Source: Streptomyces sp. MMG1121 (GTDB lineage Bacteria; Actinomycetota; Actinomycetes; Streptomycetales; Streptomycetaceae). Taken from it: a stretch of DNA of 64,000 bases. How positions within the stretch are numbered: the first letter of the stretch is position 1; the number at the start of each line of letters is the position of its first letter. A program made the translations under genes and the position numbers. The stretch spans positions 248,001-312,000 of the forward strand of contig NZ_LGDV01000190.1 in NCBI RefSeq assembly GCF_001280015.1, in the 5' to 3' direction. Positions 26,669 through 36,104 of the stretch are shown here, piece after piece. The notes beneath the pieces were generated by a model. The model ran no database searches. It saw nothing but the letters and a program-made list of their open reading frames with translations, and was not told the origin of the DNA.

Positions 26669-28978
26669 ATGGAAGCCCTCGGCGTGCTGGTCGCCGTATG
26701 TCTCGTCGTCGTGTTGCTCGCGGTGCTCGGGTTCTCCCGGCTGTACCGCAAGGTGGACCAGAGCCAGGCCCTGATCGTCTCGAAGACGCGCAGGGTGGAC
26801 GTGTCCTTCACCGGACAGGTCGTCCTGCCGATCCTGCACAAGGCCGAGGTCATGGACATCTCGGTGAAGACGATCGAGATCAGCCGGGCCGGCCGGGACG
26901 GACTGATCTGCCGCGACAACATCCGTGCCGACATCCGGATCCTGTTCTTCGTGAAGGTCAACAAGACCGTCGAGGACGTCATCAAGGTCGCCCAGACCGT
27001 CGGCACCGAGCGCGCCAGCCACCAGGACACCCTCCAGGAGCTGTTCCACGCGAAGTTCTCCGAGGCGCTGAAGACCGTCGGCAAGCAGCTGGACTTCACC
27101 GACCTCTACACCAAGCGCGAGGAACTCCGGTACCACGTCATCGAGTTGATCGGCATCGACCTCAACGGCTACCACCTCGAGGACGCGGCGATCGACTACC
27201 TGGAGCAGACCCCGCTCACCCAGCTCGACCCGGCCAACGTCCTCGACGCCCAGGGCATCCGCAAGATCACCGAGCTGACGGCGGTCGAGCACGTGCGCAC
27301 CAACGAGGCGCAGCGCACCGAGCAGAAGGAGATCACCCGGCAGAACGTCGACGCCCGCGAGACCATCCTGGAGCTGGAGCGCCGGCAGGCGGACGCCGAG
27401 ATCAAGCAGAAGCGGGAGATCGAGACCTCCCGCGCCCGCGAGGAGGCCGAGACCGCCCGCGTGGTGGAGGAGGAACGGCTGCGCGCCCAGGGCGCCTTCC
27501 TGCGCACCGAGGAACAGCTCGGCGTGCAGCGCGAGAACCAGGCCCGGGAGATCGCCGTCGCCGCGAAGAACCGCGAGCGGGTCATCGCCGTCGAGAACGA
27601 GCGCATCGAGAAGGACCGGCTGCTGGAGGTCATCGCCCGGGAGCGGGAGACCCAGCTGACGAAGATCTCCGCCGAGAAGGAGGTCGAGGCGGAGAAGCGG
27701 GAGATCGCCGAGGTCATCCGGGAGCGGGTCGCGGTGGACCGTACGGTCGCCGAGCAGGAGGAGTCCATCAAGAAGCTCCGCGTGGTCGAGGAGGCGGAGC
27801 GGGAGCGGCAGGCCCTCGTCATCGCCGCCGAGGCGGAGGCGCAGGAGAAACTGGTCAAGGACATCAAGGCGGCCGAGGCCGCCGAGCAGGCCGCGACGCA
27901 CCGGGCGGCGGAGGAACTGACGCTCGCCGAGGCCCGGATGAAGACCGCCGACCTCGACGCCCGGGCCAAGCTGCGGCTCGCCGAGGGCGTCCAGGCCGAG
28001 GCCGCCGCCGAGGGGCTGGCCGCCGTACAGGTCCGCGACAAGGAGGCCGAGGTCACCGTCAAGGCCGGCCGCGCGGAGGCGGAGGCCACCGAGGCACGGC
28101 TGCGGGCCGAGGCCGAGGGCACCCAGGCCAAGGCGCTCGCCGAGGCGGAGGGCGCGCGGGCCAGGGGGCTCGCCGAGGCGGAGGGCGCGCGGGCGGCGGC
28201 GGAGGCCACCGTGGCCCGGCTGAAGGCCGAGGCCGAGGGCGCGCGGGCGAAGGGCCTTGCGGACGCCGAGGGAACCAAGGCCAGGTCGCTCGCGGAAGCG
28301 GAGGGCGCGCGGGCCAAGGGGCTCGCCGAGGCGGAAGGCGCGCGGGCGGCGGCGGAGGCCAACGAGGCCCGGCTGAAGGCCGAGGCGGAGGGCGCCCGGG
28401 CGAAGGCCCTCGCGGAGGCCACCGGCATCGGCGAGAAGCTGAAGGCCGAGGCGGCCGGTCTGACCGAGAAGGCCGCCGCGATGGCCGCCCTCGACGAGGC
28501 CTCGCGCGGGCACGAGGAGTACCGGCTGCGGCTCCAGGCGGAGAAGGAGATCCGGCTGGCCGGCCTGGAGACGCAGCGGCAGGTCGCCGAGGCGCAGGCG
28601 GCGGTCCTCGCGACCGGGCTGGAGCACGCCGACATCGACATCGTCGGCGGCGACTCCGTCTTCCTCGACCGGCTGGTGTCCTCGATCTCGCTCGGCAAGA
28701 GCGTGGACGGCTTCGTCGACAACTCCCACACCGCCCAGGTACTGGGGAAGTCCTGGCTGGACGGCTCGGGCAGCTTCACGGAGGACCTGGGCAGCGTTCT
28801 CGGCTCGCTCGGCACGGCGGATGTGCGCAACCTGACGGTGTCCGCGCTGCTGATGAAGCAGATCAAGGGCGGCGGCCCGCAGGCGGGCCAGCTCCAGAAA
28901 CTCCTGGACAGGGCGAGTGAACTGGGCCTGTCGGACACACCGGTGACGGCGCTGAACGGGAGCGCGGCGCAGAACTGA
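26669..28978 (+). CDS. Flotillin-family SPFH protein with long coiled coil
   Basis: A 769-residue membrane-associated scaffold protein. An N-terminal hydrophobic anchor (LGVLVAVCLVVVLLAVLGFSRLY) is followed by the SPFH/band-7 domain at about residues 28-190 (IVSKTRRVDVSFTGQVVLPILHKAEVMDISVKTIEI). A Glu/Ala/Lys coiled coil runs from about 215 to 650 and contains near-identical AEAEGARAKGLAEAEGARAAAEA-type units. The C-terminal ~110 residues are globular. Flotillins organise membrane microdomains. RBS AAGGA lies 8 bases before ATG. The giant ATPase gene follows 149 bases later in the same orientation; this pairing is conserved in my recollection of other bacteria and suggests a joint complex. 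Confidence 0.93.
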   Translation: MEALGVLVAVCLVVVLLAVLGFSRLYRKVDQSQALIVSKTRRVDVSFTGQVVLPILHKAEVMDISVKTIEISRAGRDGLICRDNIRADIRILFFVKVNKTVEDVIKVAQTVGTERASHQDTLQELFHAKFSEALKTVGKQLDFTDLYTKREELRYHVIELIGIDLNGYHLEDAAIDYLEQTPLTQLDPANVLDAQGIRKITELTAVEHVRTNEAQRTEQKEITRQNVDARETILELERRQADAEIKQKREIETSRAREEAETARVVEEERLRAQGAFLRTEEQLGVQRENQAREIAVAAKNRERVIAVENERIEKDRLLEVIARERETQLTKISAEKEVEAEKREIAEVIRERVAVDRTVAEQEESIKKLRVVEEAERERQALVIAAEAEAQEKLVKDIKAAEAAEQAATHRAAEELTLAEARMKTADLDARAKLRLAEGVQAEAAAEGLAAVQVRDKEAEVTVKAGRAEAEATEARLRAEAEGTQAKALAEAEGARARGLAEAEGARAAAEATVARLKAEAEGARAKGLADAEGTKARSLAEAEGARAKGLAEAEGARAAAEANEARLKAEAEGARAKALAEATGIGEKLKAEAAGLTEKAAAMAALDEASRGHEEYRLRLQAEKEIRLAGLETQRQVAEAQAAVLATGLEHADIDIVGGDSVFLDRLVSSISLGKSVDGFVDNSHTAQVLGKSWLDGSGSFTEDLGSVLGSLGTADVRNLTVSALLMKQIKGGGPQAGQLQKLLDRASELGLSDTPVTALNGSAAQN
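28100..28430 (+). repeat. In-gene repeats encoding AEAEGARA(K) units of flotillin coiled coil
   Basis: Tandem 30- to 60-base units rich in GAGGGCGCGCGGGC encode repeated AEAEGARAKGLAEAEGARAAAEA-like segments. The high nucleotide identity between units indicates recent duplication; length variation between strains is likely. Confidence 0.75.
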
Positions 28979-29019
28979 GGGCCGGCGGTACAACCTCCCA
29001 GGGCCGCGGGGCCGTATCG

Positions 29020-29105
29020 ATATGCGGCTCCGCCGCGATGGGGGCACCGGGTTCGAGCGAAGCCGAGAACCTGGGGGAGCGACCAGCCACGAAGCACCCG
29101 CACAT
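29020..29105. repeat. Streptomyces dispersed palindromic element
   Basis: The segment has TGCGGCTCCGCCGCG, a GGGGGCACC...GGGTTC/GAACCT hairpin and ends GCGACCAGCCACGAAGCACC. From memory this is a widely dispersed intergenic repeat in Streptomyces genomes. It sits between the flotillin and the ATPase genes and may process or partly terminate their common transcript. Confidence 0.55.
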
Positions 29106-29127
29106 GATCACGAAGGGAAACACCCCC

Positions 29128-32100
29128 ATGGCCACCGTCGACGCCGGTACCTACGAGGTGCTCCGCGACCGGCTGGCAGCCCGGGCGGCGGAGCTGGGCC
29201 GGCGGGCCGAGACGCTCAACGCCCGCCGCGCCGAGGAGTTCGGCTCGGCCCGGGTGGAGCTGGCGGCCACCGCCCGGCTCGCCACCGGCCACCCGTGCGT
29301 GCCGTGCGACATCGTGGCCGTGGGGGAGGCGCTCCTCTTCGGCGGCACCGGCAGGACGGCCGGCGGTACCGACACCGCCGAGGCCGCCGTGGCCGACGTC
29401 CTCGCGCTCTACGACCGGGACGGCGCGCGGCTGCCCGAGGACGCCGTGCCCGGTCTGCTCGACGACCCGGCGTTCGTCCGCGAGTTCACCGCCCTGCACC
29501 GCTACTACCGGCAGGCCCGGCTGCTGCGGCTGCGCCGGGTCGACGGCCGGCTGCTGGCCGTGTTCCGCACCGGTGAGAAGGCCGACGACGTCCGCGTGCT
29601 GCGCTGGAGCGTCGCCGACGACGGCCGGGTGGCGTTCCTGGACGCGCGCGGTGACCGCGACGACGTCTTCCCGCCCGGCCAGGACGTGACCTGGACCGAG
29701 ACCACCCGCGAGGACCACGTCCTCGGCCGGGACCCGTACGTGGCCGTGCCCGGCGGGCTCGGTGTGACCACCGTCGGCGGCGCCCTGACCGTGCGCACCC
29801 CGGACGGGGCGACGCTGTACGCCGAGCCGGTGCAGGAGCCGCTCCAGGCGCTCGCCGACGCGGCCGTCGCGCACGCCCAGGCCGGCCCGCTGGTGCTGCT
29901 GCGCATCCGGCCGTACAAGGAGGACGCCGACCGTCATCTGGTCTTCGACACGCTGACCCGGACCGTCGTCCGGCTCGACGGCATCGGACAGGCCTGCCGC
30001 CGGCTGCCCGAGGAGCAGGGCATCGTCTTCCCGGGCGGCTACTGCCTGGCGGGCGGCACCCACAAGACGTACGAACTCGACGTGCACGGGCTGGAGTTCG
30101 AGCGCGAGACGCGGGCGCCGAACGGCGAGGACGTGCTGTACGCGTTCCGCTCCCGGGCCGGCGGCCGCACGCTGCTGCTGCCGTACAACACCCTGCGCAA
30201 GGAGGTCGCGACCCCGCTGTCGTGCCGGGGCTGGGCGCTGTTCGAGGACGGCGCGCTCGCCGTGCTGCGCGCCGACGGCGACGAGCCGGCGCACACCCAT
30301 CCGCTCCAGTGGTGGACCTCGCCCTACGTCTCCGACACCCACGCGGCCGCCCTGCGCACCGGCACCGGGGCCCTGGCCAGGGTCGGCAACGCGGACCTGG
30401 TGCGCGGGCTCGCCGACTGTCTGTCCGTGGCCCGGCTGGTCGCCGACGGTATCGAGACCAGCGAGGGCTACCGGGCGCTGGCCGCCGCCTGTGTGCGCGC
30501 CGCCGACACCCATCACTGGCTCGCCGACGACGAACTCGGCTCCCTGGCAGACCCGTTGGCCGAGGTGCGGGACACCGCCGAGCAGGTGCTGGCCGAGTTC
30601 GAGACGGTACGAGAGCTGACCCGGCAGGCCGCCGAGGCCCTCGACGAGGCCGCCGAGCGGATCTCCTCGGCGGTGCGCCGGCTGCGCGGCGAGGCCCCGC
30701 GCGAGGCCGCCGCCTGGGTGCGCGGGCTGACCGAACTGCGGCACGCGCACGGGCATGTGCTGACCCTCACCGAGCTGCGCCACGCCGATGCCGCCCGGGT
30801 GGCGGAGCTGGCCGCCGGTGCCGAGGCAGACCTCGCCGCGTTCGGGCGGCGCGCGGTGGCGTTCCTGGCCCGCGAGGACGCCTTCACCGGCCAGCGGGAG
30901 GAGGTCGAAGGGCTCGTCGCCGAGGCCGCGGCCATCGAGACGGTCGCCGCGGCCGCGCCCGTCGCCGCCCGCCTCGACGACCTCGCCGAGGGCCTGCGCA
31001 CGGTCACCGAGGTCGTCACCGGCCTCGACATCGCCGACGCCACCGTCCGTACGGCCGTCCTGGAGCGGATCGCCGACGTGCTCGGCGGCGTCAACCGGGC
31101 CCGCGCCACCCTCGACGCCCGCCGCCGCGGCCTCAAGGACCACGAGGGGCGTGCCGAGTTCGCCGCCGAGAGCGCCCTGCTCGCCCAGGCCGTCACCGCC
31201 GCGCTGGCCGGGTCCGGCACCCCGGAGGAGTGCGACGACCAACTGGCCTCCGTACTGGGCCGCTTGGAGGATCTGGACGGCCGGTTCGCCGAGTTCGACG
31301 ACTTCCTCGCCGAACTCGCCGACCGGCGCACCGAGATCTACGAGGCCTTCGCCGCGCGCAAGCAGTCCCTCGCCGACGCCCGCGCCCGCCGCGCCGAACA
31401 GCTCGCCGTCTCGGCGGGGCGGATGCTGGAGACGATCGGCCGCCGGGCGGGCACGCTCCCCGACACCGACGCGGTCACCACCTACTTCGCCTCCGACCCG
31501 CTGGTCGCCAAGGTCCGCCGCACCGCCGACGACCTGCGCGCCCTCGGCGACAGCGTGCGCGCCGAGGAACTCGACGGGCGCCTGAAGTCCGCCCGTCAGG
31601 AAGCGGCCCGCGCCCTGCGCGACCGCACCGACCTGTACGCCGACGGCGGCCGCACCCTGCTCCTCGGCGCCCACCGCTTCGCCGTCAACACCCAGCCGCT
31701 CGACCTCACCCTCGTCCCGCACGGCGACGCCCTGGCCTTCGCGGTGACGGGGACGGACTACCGCGCCCCGGTCACCGACCCCGACTTCGCGGCGTACCGC
31801 CCCTACTGGGAGCGCCACCTGCCCTCCGAGTCGCCGGAGGTGTACCGCGCCGAGTACCTGGCCGCCCGCCTGCTCGCCGAGCACGGCCCGGCCGCCCTCG
31901 CCGCCGCCGACGACCTGCCGGACCTGGTGCGCCGGGCGGCGCAGGAGTCGTACGACGAGGGCTACGAGCGCGGTGTCCACGACCACGACGCGACGGCCCT
32001 GCTGCGCGCGCTTCTGCCGCTGTACGAGGGTGCCGGGACCCTGCGCCACGAGCCGGCCGCCCGGGCCGCCGCCCAGCTGTTCTGGGCGCACGGAACGACG

Positions 32101-33960
32101 CGGGAGGCCCGTACGGCCTGGACCCGGCGGGCGGTGTCGCTGGCCCGCGCCCGGGACACCTTCGGCGCCGTACCGGCCGTCGGCGAGCTGGAGCGGGAGC
32201 TGGCGGCGGCGATCCAGGAGCGGGACCCTTCGGCGCCGGGCGGCCCGGCCGCCGCGTACCTCTTCGAGGAGCTGACCGGCGGTCCCGAGGGCTTCGTGCT
32301 CGGCGTCGTGGCGCGCACGCTGCTGGAGAAGTTCCGGCAGGCCGCCGGGAGTTACGGCGACGACCTGGAGGGCCTCGCCGATCTCGCCGCGCGCAGGCAG
32401 GTGGTCGGGGCCTGGCTCGGGGCGTACACGGCCGCCACCGGCACCGAGGCCGGACCCGGTGAACTGGCCGAGGCGGTGGCCGCCGAACTCTGCCCCGACC
32501 TGCCCCGCTACGACGGCGACGCCCCGCTCACCGCGGCGGCGGAGGGCCTGCTGGGCACGCACCCACGCGTGAGCGCCGGTCAACTCCCCTTGCGCATCGA
32601 TGAGTTCCTCGCCCGGACGACACGCTTCGCGGCCGAGGAGGTACCCGCCTTCCGTGCCTACCAGCGCCGCCGTACGACCCTGGTGGCGGCCGAACGCGAC
32701 CGGCTCCGTCTGGCCGACCACCGCCCCCGGGTGATGTCGGCGTTCGTCCGGGGCCGGCTGGTGGACGAGGTGTACCTGCCGCTGGTCGGCGACAGCCTGG
32801 CCCGGCAGCTGGGCACCACCGGCGCCTCGAAGCGCACCGACACCGGCGGGCTGCTCCTGCTGGTCTCCCCGCCCGGCTACGGCAAGACGACGCTCATGGA
32901 GTACGTCGCCGACCGGCTCGGCCTGATGCTGGTGAAGGTCAGCGGCCCGGCGCTCGGCCACGGTGTCACCTCGCTGGACCCGGCCGACGCCCCGAACGCC
33001 ACCGCCCGCCACGAGATCGAGAAGATCAACTTCGCGTTGGCGGCCGGCAACAACACGCTCCTGTACCTGGACGACATCCAGCACACCTCGCCGGAGCTGC
33101 TGCAGAAGTTCATCCCGCTGTGCGACTCCACGCGCCGGGTGGACGGCGTGTGGGACGGCGAGCCGCGCACCTACGACCTGCGCGGCAAGCGGTTCGCGGT
33201 CTGCATGGCCGGCAACCCCTACACCGAGTCCGGCGAACGCTTCCGCGTCCCCGACATGCTCGCCAACCGGGCCGACGTGTGGAACCTCGGCGACGTCCTC
33301 ACCGGCAAGGAGAACGTCTTCGCGCTCAGCTTCGTCGAGAACGCCCTCACCGCCAACCCGGTCCTCGCCCCGCTCGCCGCCCGCGACCGGGCCGACCTGG
33401 ACCTGCTGGTCCGGCTGGCGTCCGGCGACCCGACGGCGCGCGCCGACCGTCTGGCCCAACCGCTGCCGGCGGCCGAACTGGACCGGGCGGTAGGGCTGTT
33501 GCGCCATCTCCTGGCGGTCCGCGAGACGGTGCTGCGGGTCAACGCGGCCTACATCGCCTCCGCCGCCCAGGCGGAAGCCGCCCGGACGGAGCCCCCCTTC
33601 CGGCTCCAGGGCTCCTACCGCGACATGAACAAGATCGCCCAGCGGCTGCGTCCGGTCATGAACGACGCCGAGCGCGAGGCCGTCGTCCACGACCACTACA
33701 CGGCCGAGGCCCAGACCCTGACCACGGGCGCCGAGGCCAACCTGCTGAAACTGGCCGAACTGCGCGGCACGCTCGACGCCGGGCGTGCCGAGCGCTGGGC
33801 CGAGGTGAAGACGGCCCATGTCCGCGCCCGCGCCCTCGGCGGGCCCGAGGACGACCCCTTGACGCGGGCGGTGGCGGCGCTGGGGCTGCTGGCGGACCGG
33901 GTGGCGGCGGTGGAGTCGGCGATCACGCGGGTGGGGCGGGGGACCGGCTCTACGGGGTGA
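29128..33960 (+). CDS. Giant DUF3686-type AAA+ ATPase ('DNA repair ATPase')
   Basis: A 1610-residue protein started at ATG 29128, which has GAAGGG upstream (ATG 29038 and 29104 are alternatives). Residues ~1-60 are coiled coil, ~95-400 a beta-propeller-like DUF3686 region (GKADDVRVLRWSV, YELDVHGLEFERETRAPNGED) and ~440-800 long helices. The C-terminal AAA+ module has Walker A SPPGYGKTT near residue 1248, Walker B NTLLYLDDIQ near 1310 and a sensor-1-like CMAGNPYTES near 1360. Its annotation as DNA repair is a family label without proof. It directly follows the flotillin gene; a membrane-scaffolded unfoldase or remodelling machine is my inference. Confidence 0.92.
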   Translation: MATVDAGTYEVLRDRLAARAAELGRRAETLNARRAEEFGSARVELAATARLATGHPCVPCDIVAVGEALLFGGTGRTAGGTDTAEAAVADVLALYDRDGARLPEDAVPGLLDDPAFVREFTALHRYYRQARLLRLRRVDGRLLAVFRTGEKADDVRVLRWSVADDGRVAFLDARGDRDDVFPPGQDVTWTETTREDHVLGRDPYVAVPGGLGVTTVGGALTVRTPDGATLYAEPVQEPLQALADAAVAHAQAGPLVLLRIRPYKEDADRHLVFDTLTRTVVRLDGIGQACRRLPEEQGIVFPGGYCLAGGTHKTYELDVHGLEFERETRAPNGEDVLYAFRSRAGGRTLLLPYNTLRKEVATPLSCRGWALFEDGALAVLRADGDEPAHTHPLQWWTSPYVSDTHAAALRTGTGALARVGNADLVRGLADCLSVARLVADGIETSEGYRALAAACVRAADTHHWLADDELGSLADPLAEVRDTAEQVLAEFETVRELTRQAAEALDEAAERISSAVRRLRGEAPREAAAWVRGLTELRHAHGHVLTLTELRHADAARVAELAAGAEADLAAFGRRAVAFLAREDAFTGQREEVEGLVAEAAAIETVAAAAPVAARLDDLAEGLRTVTEVVTGLDIADATVRTAVLERIADVLGGVNRARATLDARRRGLKDHEGRAEFAAESALLAQAVTAALAGSGTPEECDDQLASVLGRLEDLDGRFAEFDDFLAELADRRTEIYEAFAARKQSLADARARRAEQLAVSAGRMLETIGRRAGTLPDTDAVTTYFASDPLVAKVRRTADDLRALGDSVRAEELDGRLKSARQEAARALRDRTDLYADGGRTLLLGAHRFAVNTQPLDLTLVPHGDALAFAVTGTDYRAPVTDPDFAAYRPYWERHLPSESPEVYRAEYLAARLLAEHGPAALAAADDLPDLVRRAAQESYDEGYERGVHDHDATALLRALLPLYEGAGTLRHEPAARAAAQLFWAHGTTREARTAWTRRAVSLARARDTFGAVPAVGELERELAAAIQERDPSAPGGPAAAYLFEELTGGPEGFVLGVVARTLLEKFRQAAGSYGDDLEGLADLAARRQVVGAWLGAYTAATGTEAGPGELAEAVAAELCPDLPRYDGDAPLTAAAEGLLGTHPRVSAGQLPLRIDEFLARTTRFAAEEVPAFRAYQRRRTTLVAAERDRLRLADHRPRVMSAFVRGRLVDEVYLPLVGDSLARQLGTTGASKRTDTGGLLLLVSPPGYGKTTLMEYVADRLGLMLVKVSGPALGHGVTSLDPADAPNATARHEIEKINFALAAGNNTLLYLDDIQHTSPELLQKFIPLCDSTRRVDGVWDGEPRTYDLRGKRFAVCMAGNPYTESGERFRVPDMLANRADVWNLGDVLTGKENVFALSFVENALTANPVLAPLAARDRADLDLLVRLASGDPTARADRLAQPLPAAELDRAVGLLRHLLAVRETVLRVNAAYIASAAQAEAARTEPPFRLQGSYRDMNKIAQRLRPVMNDAEREAVVHDHYTAEAQTLTTGAEANLLKLAELRGTLDAGRAERWAEVKTAHVRARALGGPEDDPLTRAVAALGLLADRVAAVESAITRVGRGTGSTG

Positions 33961-33969
33961 GGGCGAGGC

Positions 33970-34374
33970 TCAGAACTCCCAGCCCGGGTTGTCCAGGCTG
34001 TGCTTCAGGCAGACCAGCGTCACGGCCCAGACCGCGAGCGTGCCGAGCAGCGCACCGGCCGCCGCCCACAGCCCGGCCCGGCGCCGCAGCAGCCCGCCGG
34101 TGACGCCGAGCACCGCCGCCCCGCAGAGCGGCCCGCCGACGAGTGCCAGGCCCGCGTGCACCACCGACATCACTGCCGCCCGGTTCCCGCGGCAGCCGGC
34201 CGGCCGCGAGAAGCAGGCGAGGGTGTCCTGGCTGACGTAGTACAGCCCGTACAGCAGGGGCAGCAGCAGGAACGCGGTCAGCACCAGCAGGGCGACGACC
34301 GGGCCGCGGTCCGTGGCGGGCGAGGAGGAAGAGGTCACGGCGGCATCGTGGCCGCCTGCCGGGCGACGGCGCAT
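33970..34374 (-). CDS. Small membrane protein (134 aa)
   Basis: Three TM segments (VVALLVLTAFLLLPLLYGLYYV, SVVHAGLALVGGPLCGAAVLGV, GLWAAAGALLGTLAVWAVTLVCL) with a paired-Cys extracellular loop (DTLACFSRPAGCRGNRAA). The start is uncertain: ATG 34374 or GTG 34338; neither has a strong ribosome site. It overlaps nothing and lies 24 bases from the lipoprotein gene upstream on the same strand, so the two are probably coexpressed. Function unknown. Confidence 0.7.
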   Translation of the reverse strand: MRRRPAGGHDAAVTSSSSPATDRGPVVALLVLTAFLLLPLLYGLYYVSQDTLACFSRPAGCRGNRAAVMSVVHAGLALVGGPLCGAAVLGVTGGLLRRRAGLWAAAGALLGTLAVWAVTLVCLKHSLDNPGWEF

Positions 34375-34398
34375 CCGCTGTCGTACTCAGGTGGGCGA

Positions 34399-34926
34399 TC
34401 AGCAGCCGTTGTCCGGGAACACCGGGACGAAGCGCAGCCGGGCCCGGTCGTCGGCGGTGCTCGCCGTGTCGTAGTCGGTGCGGGTGACCCGGAACCAGAC
34501 GTCGTCCCGCCCGGGGTCGCCGTTCACGTCGTCCAGGCGGACGCACCAGCGCTCCGGACGGACCTCCCGCCGGTATGTCTCGGTGCCGTGCCGCACCTGG
34601 TGGCAGTCCTGGTAGTGGTCGTCGGTGTACCAGGTGCGGGTGTGGCGCTTTTTGCCCGAGCCGGAGCTGGTGGAGTGCCTGACCTCCCGGGTCTTGGTCG
34701 TGCAGGTCTTGACCAGGTGCGGCCGGGTGGCGGTGGTGGTCCTCCTGGTCACGTGGCGGACGCTGTCCCTGAGACCGGCGACGGCGTCGGGGGTCGGCCG
34801 CGGGGAGGGGGTGGCGGAGCCGCCGTTCGCGCTCGCCCCGGCGGCACCTCCGTGGCCGCCGCCGCACGCGGTGAGCGCGGCCAGCAGCAGCGCCGTACCG
34901 GCCGTGGACCATCGCCTGCCGAGCAT
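34399..34926 (-). CDS. Lipoprotein, function unknown (175 aa)
   Basis: A lipoprotein signal MLGRRWSTAGTALLLAALTACGGG with lipobox LTAC (Cys 21), then a Gly/Ser/Pro-rich spacer and a basic, His/Thr-rich folded part (KTCTTKTREVRHSTSSGSGKKRHTRTWYTDDHYQDC) with four further Cys residues. The ending RLRFVPVFPDNGC is typical of a Streptomyces lipoprotein group. Surface location is inferred from the signal. Function unknown. Confidence 0.85.
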   Translation of the reverse strand: MLGRRWSTAGTALLLAALTACGGGHGGAAGASANGGSATPSPRPTPDAVAGLRDSVRHVTRRTTTATRPHLVKTCTTKTREVRHSTSSGSGKKRHTRTWYTDDHYQDCHQVRHGTETYRREVRPERWCVRLDDVNGDPGRDDVWFRVTRTDYDTASTADDRARLRFVPVFPDNGC

Positions 34927-35005
34927 CGTGCCTCTCCCCCGGTTGTCGGACGCGCAGCGTAACCGATCGGCGGGGGCGCGTCCCGCCGCGGGCCTGGTGC
35001 CTGGA

Positions 35006-35869
35006 TCAGCCGAGGCAGATCAGGACCAGGCAGAGCTGGTTGGACGAGGACGACGAGGAGGACTGGCCCGTTCCGGAGGAGTTGCCGGACGAGCTGCCGG
35101 TGCCGGTGCTGGGCGCCGGGTCCGTCGTCGTACCGGTCGTACCGGTCGTACCCGTCGTCCCCGTAGTTCCGGAGGCGGACGGGGCGGTGCTCTGCGGTGC
35201 CGGCGCGGCCGTGGTCCCCGTGGGCCGGGGAGTCGAGGGGATGCTGTCCGGCCGGCCGGCGGGTACGGCGGTGCGGGGCGCGGAGGCGAGGGACTGCTGC
35301 TGCGGGAAGTTGGTGTGGGAGTGCGGGGAGCCGACCGGTGTGCGTGCCGTGGACGTGCCGGGCGTGGCCGCCGTGTGGCGGTGTGCGGCAGGCGAGGTCG
35401 GCGCGGCGGTGGCCGGCAGGCTGGGGGAGGCCGGCTGTCCCTCGCCGAGGTCCATGCTGCGGTTGTCCGGCGCGGTGGCCGCCTGGGCGCGGTCGCCGGA
35501 GCCGCGGTCCATCGAGGCGAGCGTCAGCCCGCCTCCGACGAGTGCGACGGCGGTCGCCACCACGGCCCGGCGCTGGCTCTTCTTCCAGCGTGCCAGCTGC
35601 CGCCGCCGGGCCGCCCGTCCCTGCGGCGCGGGCGGAGCGTCCACGACATCGGTGCCGTGCGCGACCGTGTCGTCCGGCGAGGCGTGGTCGAACCAGGAGT
35701 CGGCAGTGCAGGGCGCGACGGTGGCAGCCGGTGCGCGGAGGGCACTGACCGTCGCCGTACCGGCGAACCCGTCGGTGCCGGGCGGGGCGATGTCCGGGGC
35801 GTAGGCGCCGCACCCGGGACAGACCAGGGCGCCGTTGAGGTGTCGGCGGCACGAGGAGCAGTAGTCCAT
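35006..35869 (-). CDS. Zinc-ribbon membrane protein (SCO2400-family-like)
   Basis: A 287-residue protein from ATG 35869, preceded by AGGAAG. The N-terminus MDYCSSCRRHLNGALVCPGCGAYAPD is a CxxC...CxxC zinc ribbon typical of proteins I recall as 'SCO2400 family'. A single TM helix follows near residue 125 (AVVATAVALVGGGLTLASM), then a ~130-residue Pro/Thr/Ser-rich extracellular stalk with (GTT)n repeats and a Cys-containing C-terminus. A signalling or envelope role is possible but unproven. Confidence 0.8.
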   Translation of the reverse strand: MDYCSSCRRHLNGALVCPGCGAYAPDIAPPGTDGFAGTATVSALRAPAATVAPCTADSWFDHASPDDTVAHGTDVVDAPPAPQGRAARRRQLARWKKSQRRAVVATAVALVGGGLTLASMDRGSGDRAQAATAPDNRSMDLGEGQPASPSLPATAAPTSPAAHRHTAATPGTSTARTPVGSPHSHTNFPQQQSLASAPRTAVPAGRPDSIPSTPRPTGTTAAPAPQSTAPSASGTTGTTGTTGTTGTTTDPAPSTGTGSSSGNSSGTGQSSSSSSSNQLCLVLICLG

Positions 35870-35962
35870 CTGCGGTCTTCCTGAGTTGACTGCGCCGTCG
35901 GCCACCGGGGCCACGGCCTGGTCACGCTCGCACGGGGGATCGAGCGATCAGTCACGCTAACG

Positions 35963-35978
35963 AGCCTTTCGAAAGGCT
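35963..35978. promoter_or_regulatory. Perfect 16-bp palindrome in divergent region
   Basis: AGCCTTTCGAAAGGCT lies between the divergent zinc-ribbon protein and VOC genes, 94 bases from the first start and 127 from the second. It is a candidate operator; the regulator is unknown. Confidence 0.4.
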
Positions 35979-36104
35979 GTGTGCAGCCGATGTGGCGCTC
36001 CTGCGCAGATTCGACGCCGACGGTGCGCCGTGTCCCGCCCCGTCCCGCCGGGTCCGTCGGCATAGTGGCGGGCGGCTCCGCACCGGATCGGCAGGAGGAA
36101 ACGC

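Noticed and set aside
27196..33819. A 2207-codon open frame on the minus strand
   Set aside because: It lies antisense to the flotillin and ATPase genes and its translation is low-complexity, Gly/Arg/Leu-rich. Long antisense frames arise from strong third-position GC. The plus-strand genes carry the motifs and ribosome sites.
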